Shown in pieces: positions 49,561-59,131 of a DNA stretch of 64,000 nt. The notes below the pieces were generated by a model. The model saw only the letters and a program-made list of their open reading frames with translations. It was not told the origin of the DNA and did not search any database. The position numbers and the translations under genes were made by a program. The stretch's first letter is position 1. The number at the start of each line of letters is the position of its first letter. The DNA comes from Pseudomonas songnenensis (lineage in GTDB: Bacteria > Pseudomonadota > Gammaproteobacteria > Pseudomonadales > Pseudomonadaceae), in the NCBI RefSeq assembly GCF_003696315.1, contig NZ_RFFN01000003.1:620001-684000 (forward strand), written 5' to 3'.

Positions 49561-50751
49561 TCAGGCCGGGGCGACGGATGGACGTAGCGAGTAGGTCCGC
49601 AGGTGCCCGGCGAACTCGTGCAGTGACTGGATACCGCTGGCCTCGGCTTCGTGCACCCACTGCTTGATGGCGGCGAGCATCTCATGGCCGTTCGAGCTGG
49701 TCTTGCTCCAGATCTGCTGCAGCGCCAGACGCTTCTCGTAGATCACCTTGAGTGCCTGACTCTGCGCCAGCATGACGTCGATATGCGCTTGCTGTTCCTG
49801 CTGCAAGAGACTCGGCTCACGGGACAGCAGGCGCTTGGCGCGGCGCAGCTGATGACGCAGCGTGGCGTCGGCGCGATTCAGCTCCTGGCGCACCAGCGGC
49901 ACGATGACCAGCTTGCGGTACTGCGCCATGATCTGGAAACGGTTGTTGAGGATCGCCATGGCGCTGTCCATGTCCAGCTGCTGCTTGCCTTCGATGCGAT
50001 GGGCAATCGGCGCGGTGCGGTTGACCTTGGCCAGTCCGAACAGGCTGAACAGACGTATCCAGGCCCAGCCCATGTCGAACTCCCACTTGCGCACCGAGAG
50101 CTTGGCCGAGTTTGGGTAGGTGTGGTGGTTGTTGTGCAGCTCTTCGCCGCCGATGAGGATGCCCCAGGGCACGAGGTTGGTCGCCGCATCGCGGCATTCG
50201 AAGTTGCGATAGCCGACCGCATGACCGAGGCCGTTGACCACACCGGCGGCCCAGAACGGAATCCAGATCATCTGCACCGCCCAGACGGTCAGGCCGAGCG
50301 CGCCGAACAGGGCCAGGTCGATCAGCAGCATGAGCACGATGCCGGTGTTGGGGAAACGCGAATAGAGGTTGCGTTCGATCCAGTCGTCCGGGCAGTTCTT
50401 GCCGTAGATACGCAGGGTTTCCTCGTTCTTCGCCTCTTCCATGTACAGCTCGGCGCCCTTGCGCACGACCGTCGAAAGGCCCTTGTGCACCGGACTGTGA
50501 GGGTCGTCAGGCGTTTCGCATTTGGCGTGGTGCTTGCGGTGGATGGCGGTCCACTCGCGGGTGTTCATCGCCGTGGTCAGCCACAGCCAGAAACGGAAGA
50601 AATGCTTGAGCGCCGGATTCAGTTCCAGCGAGCGGTGCGCCGAGTAACGGTGCAGGTAGACCGTGACGCTGACGATGGTGACGTGAGTCAGCAGCAGCGT
50701 GGTCGCGATGAGTTGCCAGACCGAAAGGTCGAGTAAACCGGTGTGCCACAT
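49561..50751 (-). CDS. desA: Acyl-lipid fatty-acid desaturase (Delta-9 type)
   Basis: 396 aa. Integral-membrane di-iron desaturase with the three histidine boxes: HRYSAH (34-39), HRKHH in EWTAIHRKHHAKC and HNNHH in EELHNNHHTYP, between four membrane segments. Introduces a double bond into phospholipid acyl chains, as DesA (PA0286) does in P. aeruginosa. The C-terminal 120 residues are a charged helical extension (QLRRAKRLLSREPSLL) without membrane segments. The 128 bases between it and the GGDEF gene hold no gene. Confidence 0.93.
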   Translation of the reverse strand: MWHTGLLDLSVWQLIATTLLLTHVTIVSVTVYLHRYSAHRSLELNPALKHFFRFWLWLTTAMNTREWTAIHRKHHAKCETPDDPHSPVHKGLSTVVRKGAELYMEEAKNEETLRIYGKNCPDDWIERNLYSRFPNTGIVLMLLIDLALFGALGLTVWAVQMIWIPFWAAGVVNGLGHAVGYRNFECRDAATNLVPWGILIGGEELHNNHHTYPNSAKLSVRKWEFDMGWAWIRLFSLFGLAKVNRTAPIAHRIEGKQQLDMDSAMAILNNRFQIMAQYRKLVIVPLVRQELNRADATLRHQLRRAKRLLSREPSLLQQEQQAHIDVMLAQSQALKVIYEKRLALQQIWSKTSSNGHEMLAAIKQWVHEAEASGIQSLHEFAGHLRTYSLRPSVAPA

Positions 50752-51107
50752 AGTAACGGGGTGCCTCTTGGATTAGCCGCACCGGCGACCTCCGCCGCTG
50801 CTGACCTTCCTGCAGCCTATCACTCCCCTACGTTGGGGCGAACACGACGGCCGACCGACCGTCGCAATTCTGGTGATTTTTTGACCAGCCTCGGCTGCAA
50901 TCAATCACCCGCAGCAAACTGTGGGCGCCGGCCCGCGCCGGCAATGCTCGCTATCGGCAAGTGCTGGCATAGAGCTATCATTGCTCCTTTTCCCTCAGGA
51001 TGGTGCGTCACCATGCATAGGTCATACGCCGGGTACAGCGCAGAGCATGCTTATCGCTGCGCGCGTGCGATGCAGGCCGACCATCACCAGCGACGGTCGA
51101 CACGTCG
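50752..51107. other. Intergenic region between desA and the first sensor kinase
   Basis: 356 bases, divergent control region with no convincing gene. Contains a GC-rich inverted repeat GCCGGC-CC-GCGCCGGC near 50930 and the dyad TGGTG-CGT-CACCA at 51001-51013. TATCAT near 50975 could be a -10 for the kinase operon. None is decisive. Confidence 0.5.
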
Positions 51108-54065
51108 ATGAGCGACGTCGGCACCACACCGCACTGGACCTTCGCGCTCGGCAGCCTGCTGCTCGTGCTGCTGTTCGGCAGCCTGGCGTTCAACGATTAC
51201 CGCGCCCGCGATGCCGCCTGGCAGCTGGAGATCGAAACCCATGGCGAGCTACAGAGCCTGGCCTTGCGCAGTGCGCAGTCCAATCAGCAACGTCAGGCCG
51301 ATATGGTCGCCAGCGCCCTGGCCGGCAATGCCGAAGTCCAGCGGCAGATGCGGCGTATCGACGGTGCGCTGCGCGCCGGCGCGACGCTGGACGACGCCCG
51401 CATCGAACTGGCCCGCCAGCGCCTGCAAGCCGCCCTGACGCCCGCCTGGACGTCGATGCAGCGCCACCAGGGTCTGCAGCTGCAGCTGTTCTGGGGCGAT
51501 AGCGGACTCACCGTCTTACGCATGCAGCAACCCGAGCGTTTCGGCGACATGCAGGCAGCCCGCCGGCCGATGCTGCAACAGGCGCTGCGCGATGGTGCCG
51601 TGCAGACCGGGGTGGAGGTCGATCCGCTCGGCGCCAGTAGCCGAGCAATCATCCCGCTGTATGGTGAGGATGATCGCGCCGAGGACGTCATCGGCGCGCT
51701 GGAAGTGGGGTACAACGTGCTGCCGGACCTGGCCGAGCTGGGCGAGCAGCTCGCCGCCGGGCTCGCCCTGGTGGTCAACCGCGCCGCCTTGCAAGCAGCC
51801 GGACTGGACGCGCCCAGCGGCGTTCACCTGCACGCCGGCAGCGACTGGCAGCTCACCGGCCACTCGGCAACGCAGATCCTGCACTGGGCGCAGACCGGGA
51901 TGCTGCCGGAACCGGAGAGTGGCATGGTGCTGCGCCTGCTGAGCGCTGACGGGCGCACTTACATGCTCAACCAGATTCCACTGCAGACGGATCACCAGGC
52001 CCAGCCCACCGCGCCGCTGGCAGCGGCGCTGGTCTGGCGTGACATCAGCAGCATGCAAGCGGAGCACCAGGGAGCCGAGCAGCGGCTGCTGGTCAAGTGG
52101 GGCCTGGCCTGGCTCACCACCGAAGCCCTGCTGCTGACATTGGCGTTCCTGCTGCAACGGCGCCTCAGCGTGCAACGGCAGCATCAGTTCGCCCAGCAGC
52201 AACAGAGCCGCCGCCAGCAACGCCTGTACGACCGTGCCCAGAAGATCGCCAGCCTGTTGCCAGGGATGGTGTTTCAGCTCAAGCGCTTCGCCAACGGTCG
52301 TTATGCATTCCTCTATGTCAGCGAGGGTGCCCGCGAACTCTACGGCACCGATCCGCAGCGTCTGCTGGAGGATGCTGCCCAGGCGCTATGCCGTGTGCAC
52401 CCACAGGACCTGTCCCGCTTGAAGATCGCGTTGCTGCGCCTGGCCGCGCGTCCGGGCCGCGGCGCGGTGGAGTTCCGCATCCACCATCCGCAACGCGGTC
52501 TGCTCTGGGCGGAGGGTCGCGCCAGCGCCGAGCGGCTGCCCGACGGGTCGGTGCTGTGGCACGGCTTCGTCACCGAGATCACCGAACTGATGGAAACCAC
52601 CCGCGCGCTGCAGAAAAGCGAGAGTCGCTTTCGCGCCATGGTCGGCAACCTGCCCGGGGTGGTCTACCGCTGCCGCAACGATGGCGAACGCACCATGAGC
52701 TATCTGAGCAATGGCATCGAGCGGCTGACTGGCCATCCGGCCAGCGATTTCGTCGGCAATCCCGTACGCAGCTATGCCAGCCTGATCCATCCAGACGACC
52801 TGGAACTGGCCCGCCTGCATCCCGAGCAGGGCATGTTCGAAGGCACCTACCGGCTCATCAACGCCGAAGGCGCTACCGTCTGGGTGCGTGAAAAGGCGCG
52901 TGTCCTGCGCGAGCGCGACGACCCGATCGGCTGGTGCGACGGCTTCGTCTGGGACGTCACCGACCAGATGCTGGCCAAGCAGGAGATGCGCGAGCGCGAG
53001 CAGTACCTGAGCATGCTGATCGATAACGTGATCGACGCGATCATCATCATCGACGCACGCGGCATCATCGAAACCTTCAACCACGCCGCCGAGCAGATCT
53101 TCGGCTACAGCAGCGCGGAAATGCTCGGCCAGAACCTGTCGATGCTGATGCCCGAACCGGACCGCTCGGCCCACGATGGCTACCTGGACAACTACACGCA
53201 GCGCGGCACCTCCCACGCGCTGGAGCAGAACCGCGAACTCACCGCGCTGCGGCGCAACGGTGAAACATTCACCATCGAGCTGCGCGTGTCGCAGATCAGC
53301 CATCACGGCGAGCGCAAGTTCATCGGTCTGGTGCGCGACATCACCGAGCGCAAGCGCGTGGAGCGGATGAAGAGCGAGCTGGTGTCCATCGTCAGCCATG
53401 AGCTGCGCACCCCGCTGACCTCGATCTCCGGTGCGCTCGGCCTGATCGTCGGCGGCGCGCTGGGCGAACCGACGCCGGGCATGCGCCAGATGCTCGACAT
53501 CGCGCACCAGAACAGCCTGCGCCTTGGCCGCCTGGTCGACGACCTGCTCGACATGGACAAGCTGGTCGCGGGCAAGATGGCCCTCGCCCTGCAAGAACAT
53601 TCGTTGCCATTGCAGCTGCAGCTGGCGGTCGGCGCCAACCTGGGCTACGCCACGCAGCACCACGTGCAGCTCGAACTGCTGCCGACACCGCCGCTGCGGC
53701 TGATGGCAGACGACGACCGGTTGCAGCAGGTACTGGCCAATCTCATCTCCAATGCGGTCAAATTCTCGCGCGAAGGCGGCACTGTGCTGCTGGGCGGCGA
53801 ACGCCGCGGCGACTGGGTGCGCATCTGGGTACGCGACCAGGGCCCGGGCATCGCGCCGGAGTTTCGCGCGCGGATTTTCCAGAAGTTCTCTCAGGCCGAC
53901 TCTTCCGACACTCGGCAGAAGGGCGGTACCGGGCTGGGTCTGGCCATCAGCAAGGAGCTGATCGAACACATGCACGGCCGGATCGGCTTCGATTCCGAAC
54001 CCGGCCATGGCGCCTGTTTCTGGTGCGAGCTGCCGCTCGTGCCGGCCGCGGCCGAACTATCCTGA
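51108..54065 (+). CDS. Membrane sensor histidine kinase with three PAS domains
   Basis: 985 aa. Membrane segments at about residues 10-28 and 325-348 enclose a roughly 295-residue periplasmic sensor. PAS1 (about 375-495; MVFQLKRFANGRYAFLYVSEG), PAS2 (about 500-635; NLPGVVYRCRNDG) and PAS3 (about 640-752; AIIIIDARGIIETFNHAAE) follow. HisKA carries His764 in SIVSHELRTPLTSISGALGL; the HATPase domain is complete (NLISNAVKFS, GTGLGLAISKELI). No receiver or HPt is attached, and a single-domain receiver gene follows after 48 bases. First gene of a nine-gene same-strand cluster; ligand unknown. Confidence 0.92.
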   Translation: MSDVGTTPHWTFALGSLLLVLLFGSLAFNDYRARDAAWQLEIETHGELQSLALRSAQSNQQRQADMVASALAGNAEVQRQMRRIDGALRAGATLDDARIELARQRLQAALTPAWTSMQRHQGLQLQLFWGDSGLTVLRMQQPERFGDMQAARRPMLQQALRDGAVQTGVEVDPLGASSRAIIPLYGEDDRAEDVIGALEVGYNVLPDLAELGEQLAAGLALVVNRAALQAAGLDAPSGVHLHAGSDWQLTGHSATQILHWAQTGMLPEPESGMVLRLLSADGRTYMLNQIPLQTDHQAQPTAPLAAALVWRDISSMQAEHQGAEQRLLVKWGLAWLTTEALLLTLAFLLQRRLSVQRQHQFAQQQQSRRQQRLYDRAQKIASLLPGMVFQLKRFANGRYAFLYVSEGARELYGTDPQRLLEDAAQALCRVHPQDLSRLKIALLRLAARPGRGAVEFRIHHPQRGLLWAEGRASAERLPDGSVLWHGFVTEITELMETTRALQKSESRFRAMVGNLPGVVYRCRNDGERTMSYLSNGIERLTGHPASDFVGNPVRSYASLIHPDDLELARLHPEQGMFEGTYRLINAEGATVWVREKARVLRERDDPIGWCDGFVWDVTDQMLAKQEMREREQYLSMLIDNVIDAIIIIDARGIIETFNHAAEQIFGYSSAEMLGQNLSMLMPEPDRSAHDGYLDNYTQRGTSHALEQNRELTALRRNGETFTIELRVSQISHHGERKFIGLVRDITERKRVERMKSELVSIVSHELRTPLTSISGALGLIVGGALGEPTPGMRQMLDIAHQNSLRLGRLVDDLLDMDKLVAGKMALALQEHSLPLQLQLAVGANLGYATQHHVQLELLPTPPLRLMADDDRLQQVLANLISNAVKFSREGGTVLLGGERRGDWVRIWVRDQGPGIAPEFRARIFQKFSQADSSDTRQKGGTGLGLAISKELIEHMHGRIGFDSEPGHGACFWCELPLVPAAAELS

Positions 54066-54113
54066 TGCTTCCGTTGATGCGGACGCCCATGCAAACCGAC
54101 CCATGGAGGCACA

Positions 54114-54500
54114 ATGGCCGAGCTCCGGCGCATCCTGCACGTTGAAGACGATCCCTCCATCCAGGCGGTGACCAAGCTGGCCCTGGAGGCCATTGGCGGC
54201 TACCAGGTACTGTCCTGCTCTTCGGGCGCCCAGGCGCTGGAAGAGGTGGAAGCCTTCGCTCCGGATTTCATCCTGCTCGACGTGATGATGCCCGGCATGG
54301 ACGGACCGCAGACGCTGCTCAACCTGCGCGAGCGCGTCGACCTGGAGCGGATTCCGGTAACATTCATGACGGCCAAGGTGCAGCCCGGCGAGATCGAACA
54401 CCTGCGCAAGCTGGGCGCCCGCGATGTGATCATCAAGCCATTCGACCCGATGCAGCTGGCCGAGCAGATTCGCGCCATCTGGCTCGCTGACCGATACTAG
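54114..54500 (+). CDS. Single-domain response regulator (receiver 1)
   Basis: 128 aa CheY-like receiver: acidic pair Glu11-Asp12 (ILHVEDDPSI), phospho-acceptor Asp56 (FILLDVMMPGMDG), Thr in FMTAK and Lys in IIKPFDP. No output domain, so it likely acts by protein contact or as a relay intermediate. About 60% identical by eye to the receiver at 56987. Confidence 0.93.
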   Translation: MAELRRILHVEDDPSIQAVTKLALEAIGGYQVLSCSSGAQALEEVEAFAPDFILLDVMMPGMDGPQTLLNLRERVDLERIPVTFMTAKVQPGEIEHLRKLGARDVIIKPFDPMQLAEQIRAIWLADRY

Positions 54501-54515
54501 CCAGACGCAGCCGAC

Positions 54516-54545
54516 GTCCGGCCGCAACCTGCGGGCCGGCCGGAC
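54516..54545. repeat. GC-rich hairpin between receiver 1 and kinase 2
   Basis: GTCCGGCC (54516-54523) and GGCCGGAC (54538-54545) form a stable stem without a T tract. May attenuate or stabilise the transcript. Confidence 0.4.
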
Positions 54546-54574
54546 GACATTCACCGAGATACAAGGCATCGACG

Positions 54575-56986
54575 ATGGAGTTACCGCAAGCAGACCCGGC
54601 GTCGACGCTATCCATGACGCCGGTGCGCGAGCTTTCACGCCTGGCGGCATTGCTGCGCTATGAAATCCTCGACACGCCCGAGGAGAGCGCCTTCGATGAT
54701 TTCACCGAGCTCGCTGCACGCCTGTGCGAGACGCCCATCGCGCTGATCTCCCTGGTCGACGACCGTCGCCAGTGGTTCAAGAGCCGCGTTGGCCTGGAGG
54801 TCAGCGAAACCCCGCGGGAAATCTCCTTCTGCACCTACACCATCCTCGGCGAGGAAATCTTCGAAGTCCCCGATGCGCTGCAGGATCCGCGTTTTTGCCA
54901 TAACCCGCTGGTAGTCGGCGATCCACATATCCGCTTCTACGCCGGCACTCCGCTGACGTCGCCGGATGGCTATAACCTCGGCACGCTGTGCGTGATCGAC
55001 CGGGAACCGCGCCGGCTGAGTGCCGAGCAGCGCGACACGCTCGAACGCCTCGGCCGCCAGGTGATCCGCCTGTTCGAGCAGCATCTGCTGGCGCACCGTT
55101 ATGCCGAGCAGGCGGCGCTGCAACAGGCCATGCTCGACAGCGCCTCCAGCGCGGTGCTGGTGACCCGCCCAGATGGTGTGGTGACCAGCGTCAACCCGAC
55201 TGCCGAGCGCATGCTGGGCCACAGCGAACAGGAGCTGGTTGGCCATCAGCTGACCTCGGCGCTGTTCCGCCGGGAAGCGCTGCAGCGGCGTGCCACCCTG
55301 CTGTCCAATGAGCTGCAGACACCGATCGAGCCCGACTTTGCGGTGCTGACCGCGCCGCTGCATCGCGGCCGTCGGGAAATGTCGGAGTGGCGCCTGCGCC
55401 ATCGCAGCGGTGCCGATGTGCCTGTGCTGGTCGGGGTCACCGCGATCCACGATGAGCAGGAAGAGCTGCGCGGCTATCTGGTCAACGCCTACGACCTGGC
55501 CTATCAGGAACAGCTGCAGCTGCGCTTGCAGCAGATCGCCGCCCAGGTGCCGGGCATGCTGTTCCAGTTCCACTGGCGGCCCGATGGCGCGTCCTGCTTT
55601 CCCTATGTCAGCGAAGGTGTCGAACAGATCTACGGACTGAGTCCCGGCCAGCTCGCCGGCAGCTTCGCGCCGATCATTGCGCGGGTCTATGCCCTCGACC
55701 GCAGCGCCCTGCTCGGCAGCATCCGCGAGGCAGCCGCCGAACTGGCGCCCTGGCACATCGAGCATCGTGTCGAGCATCCGCGCAAAGGGCTGATCTGGGT
55801 CGAAGCCCGTGCCACCCCGCTGCAGCAGGTCGACGGCTCGGTGCTCTGGCATGGCTTCGTCACCGACATCACCGTGCGCAAGGCCGAGCAGCTGGAGCTG
55901 GAGCGTCAGCAGGAAATGAACCGGCGCCTGCTCGAGGCACTCAGCGAAGCGGTCATTGCCTGCGATGCCGACGGCTGTCTGACCCTGTTCAATGAGAAAG
56001 CCAAGCAGTGGCACGGTACCGATGTCGCCCCGGTGCCGCCCGACGAATGGCCGACCCGCTATCAGCTCTACCACCCGGACGGCGTCACGCTGCTGCGCCC
56101 GGAGGAAATACCACTGCTGCGGGCACTGCATGGCGAGCACGTCTGCGATCACGAAATGGTGCTGCTCGGCCAGGGTGAGCCGCGTCATGTGCTGTCCAAT
56201 GCCGACCCGCTGTACACCTCCGATGGCCAGCCGATGGGCGCGGTGGCGGTGCTGCACGACATCACCGAACGCAAGCGCATCGAGCGGCTGCAGCGCGAGT
56301 TCATCTCCACCGTCAGCCATGAGCTGCGCACCCCGCTGACCTCGATCACCGGCGCCCTCGGTCTGATCTGCTCGAACGTCATGGGCGAAGTGCCCGAAGC
56401 GATGCACGAGCTGCTCGACATCGCCCAGCAGAACAGCCAGCGCCTGAACGCGCTGATCGACGACCTGCTGGACATGGACAAGCTGCACGCCGGGAAGATG
56501 CGCTTCGCCCTGCTCCGCCAGCCGCTGCAACCGCAGCTGGAACTGGCCCTGCGCAGCAACCGCAACTACGCCGAACAGCATGGCGTGGTGCTGCAGCTGG
56601 GCACCTGCCCGGCCGTAACGGTAGAGATCGACGCCATGCGCCTGCAGCAGGTGCTGAGCAACCTGCTGTCCAACGCGGCAAAATTTTCCCCGGCCGGGGA
56701 GCAGGTCGAGCTGTCGGCGACCCTCAGTGACGGGCGGGTACGCATCAGCGTCCGAGACCGCGGACCGGGGATTTCCGCCGATTTCCGTGAGCGGGTATTC
56801 CAGAAGTTTGCCCAGGCCGACTCGTCCGACAGCCGTCAGCAAGGCGGCACGGGACTTGGCCTGGCGATCAGCAAGGAGCTGATCGAACGCATGGGCGGGC
56901 AGATCGGTTTCGAATCCGAGCCCGGCCATGGCGCCTGCTTCTGGTTCGAGTTGCCCAGTGAAGGGCTGGCCAAGGAGAGTCCATAG
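54575..56986 (+). CDS. Soluble sensor histidine kinase with GAF and three PAS domains
   Basis: 803 aa with no membrane segment. GAF domain about 25-170 (ISLVDDRRQWFKSRVGLEV; FYAGTPLTSPDGYNLGTLCV), PAS1 about 180-300 (SAVLVTRPDGVVTSVNPTAE), PAS2 about 310-440, PAS3 about 450-565, HisKA His582 (TVSHELRTPLTSITGALGL) and a complete HATPase. PAS2 (MLFQFHWRPDG; VLWHGFVTDIT) and the whole kinase core are clearly paralogous to kinase 1, so this looks like an old kinase-receiver duplication with exchanged input. Its stop codon abuts the start of receiver 2. Confidence 0.92.
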   Translation: MELPQADPASTLSMTPVRELSRLAALLRYEILDTPEESAFDDFTELAARLCETPIALISLVDDRRQWFKSRVGLEVSETPREISFCTYTILGEEIFEVPDALQDPRFCHNPLVVGDPHIRFYAGTPLTSPDGYNLGTLCVIDREPRRLSAEQRDTLERLGRQVIRLFEQHLLAHRYAEQAALQQAMLDSASSAVLVTRPDGVVTSVNPTAERMLGHSEQELVGHQLTSALFRREALQRRATLLSNELQTPIEPDFAVLTAPLHRGRREMSEWRLRHRSGADVPVLVGVTAIHDEQEELRGYLVNAYDLAYQEQLQLRLQQIAAQVPGMLFQFHWRPDGASCFPYVSEGVEQIYGLSPGQLAGSFAPIIARVYALDRSALLGSIREAAAELAPWHIEHRVEHPRKGLIWVEARATPLQQVDGSVLWHGFVTDITVRKAEQLELERQQEMNRRLLEALSEAVIACDADGCLTLFNEKAKQWHGTDVAPVPPDEWPTRYQLYHPDGVTLLRPEEIPLLRALHGEHVCDHEMVLLGQGEPRHVLSNADPLYTSDGQPMGAVAVLHDITERKRIERLQREFISTVSHELRTPLTSITGALGLICSNVMGEVPEAMHELLDIAQQNSQRLNALIDDLLDMDKLHAGKMRFALLRQPLQPQLELALRSNRNYAEQHGVVLQLGTCPAVTVEIDAMRLQQVLSNLLSNAAKFSPAGEQVELSATLSDGRVRISVRDRGPGISADFRERVFQKFAQADSSDSRQQGGTGLGLAISKELIERMGGQIGFESEPGHGACFWFELPSEGLAKESP

Positions 56987-57373
56987 ATGAAACAGCTCAA
57001 ACGCATTCTGCATGTCGAAGACGTGCCCTCGATCCAGGTCGTGACCCGCATTGCCCTGGAGAAGATCGGTGGCTTCGAAGTACTCAGCTGTCCGTCGGGA
57101 CAGGCTGCGCTGGAGCAGGTGCAGGCCTTCGCCCCGGATCTGATTCTGCTCGACGTGATGCTGCCGCAGATGGACGGCATCGAGCTCGTCCGCCAGCTCG
57201 GTCAACTGATCGACCTGCAGCAGATACCCGTGGTGTTTCTCACCGGGCACCTGCAGCCCGAGCGGCTGCATGAACTGCGTCAGCTCGGCGTGCGCCAGGT
57301 ACTCAGCAAACCCTTCGACCCGCTACAGCTCGCTGCCCAGCTGCAGCAGGTCTGGGAGGCCGAACATGGATGA
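56987..57373 (+). CDS. Single-domain response regulator (receiver 2)
   Basis: 128 aa. Acidic residues Glu11-Asp12 (ILHVEDVPSI), phospho-acceptor Asp56 (LILLDVMLPQMDG), Thr in FLTGH and Lys in LSKPFDP. Same length as, and obvious duplicate of, receiver 1. Starts directly after the kinase 2 stop and overlaps the following HPt-GGDEF gene by eight bases. Confidence 0.93.
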   Translation: MKQLKRILHVEDVPSIQVVTRIALEKIGGFEVLSCPSGQAALEQVQAFAPDLILLDVMLPQMDGIELVRQLGQLIDLQQIPVVFLTGHLQPERLHELRQLGVRQVLSKPFDPLQLAAQLQQVWEAEHG

Positions 57374-59003
57374 GCAGGTACGGTTCGCGCTGCAGGAACA
57401 GCTGGCCCAGCTCGAACAGCAGTTCGGCGAACGCCTGCAGGGCGATCTGGCAGACCTCGGCACGCTGGCCACAGAACTGCAGCACAACCGCGCACCCGGC
57501 AACCGCCGCCAGCTGATGCTCGGCATTCGCGAGCGCCTGCATCGGCTTGCCGGAGCCGCCGGCACTTTCGGCTTCGCCAAGCTTGGCGAACGCGCCAGGC
57601 AGCTCGAACAACGCGCCGATCGCTGGCTGGATTCGGCGAAACCCGGCAGCCGTGCGGTGGAGTCGTTCTCCCGTGCGCTGCAACAGCTGGCCAGCCAGAC
57701 GCCCGGCCAGGAACGCGCGGCGGCGGAGTTGCCCGACCACCATGACGAGCCAGCCCCCGGCTGCCGCATCTATCTGCTGGAAGCCGATCCGGTCGCCGGT
57801 TGCAGCATGGCACTGACGCTGCGCAACTTCGGCTACCTGGTCAGCCAGTGGCAGGATTTCGCCGCCTTGCAGCAGGCTGTGGCAACCGAGCCGCCCGACG
57901 CGTTGATCGTCAGCGTGCAGCACGATAGCGAGCTCGAATCCGTCGCCTCGCTGCAGCAGGGCCTGGACCATCCGCTGCCACTGCTGGTGATCCACGAGCG
58001 TATCGATTTCACCAGCCAGCTGGCCGCCGTACGCGCCGGCGCCCAGGGGTTCTTCAGCCGCCCACTGGACATCACCCAGCTGGAGAACAGCCTGGAACGC
58101 TGCCTCGATCGCCAGCAGGGCGAGCCGTTCCGGGTGCTGATCGTCGATGACGATGCCGAGCTGGCGGCACGCTACAGCCTGGTGCTGCGCAATTCCCAGA
58201 TGCAGGTGCAGACCCTTACCGAGCCGACTCAGGTGCTGGAGACCATGCGCAGCTTCAACCCCGAGGTGCTGCTGCTGGACGTCAACATGCCTGGCTGTTC
58301 CGGCCCGGAGCTGGCGCAGATGATCCGACTGCACGACGAGTGGCTGCGGGTGACCATCATCTACCTCTCGGCCGAAACGGATATCCAGCGGCAGATGGCG
58401 GCACTGCTCAAGGCCGGCGATGACTTCATCACCAAGCCGATCAGCGATACGGCATTGGTTGCGTCGGTATATTCCCATGCGCAACGCGCGCGCTCGCTGA
58501 GCACGGCGCTGGCGCGCGACAGCCTGACCGGGCTGCTCAAGCACGCCGACATCAAGGAGCAGCTGGCGCTGGAAGTGCAACGCGCGACGCGCAGCGGCAA
58601 GCCGGCCAGCGTGGTAATGCTCGACCTCGACCACTTCAAGCACGTCAACGACACCTACGGCCACGCCGCCGGCGACAACGTGATCCGCGCCCTGGCCAAC
58701 CTGCTGCGTCAGCGCCTGCGCCGCATCGACAGCCTCGGCCGCTATGGCGGCGAAGAGTTCGTCGCAGTGCTGCCAGAATGCACGGCGCTGCAGGCCCGGC
58801 GCATTTTCGACGAAATTCGCGTGCGCTTCGCGGCGTTGAGCTTCTACGGCGGAGACAGCCAGGAGTTCTACGTGACCTTCAGCGCCGGCATCTGCCAGAC
58901 CGATGGACACACCGCCGCCGGAGTGCTCCTGGAGCGCGCCGATCAGGCTCTCTACGTGGCCAAGCACAAGGGCCGCAATCTGGTACAGGTCGGCGAGCAC
59001 TAA
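57366..59003 (+). CDS. HPt-pseudoreceiver-receiver-GGDEF protein
   Basis: 545 aa from the ATG at 57366. HPt domain about 1-112 with phosphorylatable His59 in ERLHRLAGAAGTFGF; receiver A about 133-248 lacks an acceptor Asp (ALIVSVQHDSE); receiver B about 255-375 is intact with Asp305 (LLLDVNMPGCSG) and Lys357 (ITKP); GGDEF about 380-540 has catalytic GGEEF at 461-465 and an RxxD inhibitory site (RRID 452-455). It is a natural meeting point for a phosphorelay: kinase to receiver to HPt to receiver B to c-di-GMP synthesis. The flow order is inference. Confidence 0.92.
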   Translation: MDEQVRFALQEQLAQLEQQFGERLQGDLADLGTLATELQHNRAPGNRRQLMLGIRERLHRLAGAAGTFGFAKLGERARQLEQRADRWLDSAKPGSRAVESFSRALQQLASQTPGQERAAAELPDHHDEPAPGCRIYLLEADPVAGCSMALTLRNFGYLVSQWQDFAALQQAVATEPPDALIVSVQHDSELESVASLQQGLDHPLPLLVIHERIDFTSQLAAVRAGAQGFFSRPLDITQLENSLERCLDRQQGEPFRVLIVDDDAELAARYSLVLRNSQMQVQTLTEPTQVLETMRSFNPEVLLLDVNMPGCSGPELAQMIRLHDEWLRVTIIYLSAETDIQRQMAALLKAGDDFITKPISDTALVASVYSHAQRARSLSTALARDSLTGLLKHADIKEQLALEVQRATRSGKPASVVMLDLDHFKHVNDTYGHAAGDNVIRALANLLRQRLRRIDSLGRYGGEEFVAVLPECTALQARRIFDEIRVRFAALSFYGGDSQEFYVTFSAGICQTDGHTAAGVLLERADQALYVAKHKGRNLVQVGEH

Positions 59004-59026
59004 ACCGCGCCCTGTATTGCGAACCG

Positions 59027-59054
59027 TTCCCAGTTCGTCAGGTCTGACTATATT
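59027..59054 (+). promoter_or_regulatory. Candidate internal promoter before kinase 3
   Basis: TTCCCA (59027-59032), 16 bases, TATATT (59049-59054) in the 128-base gap between the GGDEF gene and kinase 3. A GC-rich inverted repeat around 59061-59097 follows. Suggests kinase 3, receiver 3, the barrel protein and what follows form their own transcript. Confidence 0.35.
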
Positions 59055-59131
59055 GCGCCTATCCCGGCGAGCCGCACCGATGCGCAGCGGCCGGGATAAC
59101 AAGCAGTATTTCCCGGCGAAAGGAGTTCGGT

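Noticed and set aside
54635-57271. An 878-codon minus-strand open frame opposite kinase 2
   Set aside because: Same antisense artefact; composition is His/Gln rich without domains and the plus strand is unambiguous.
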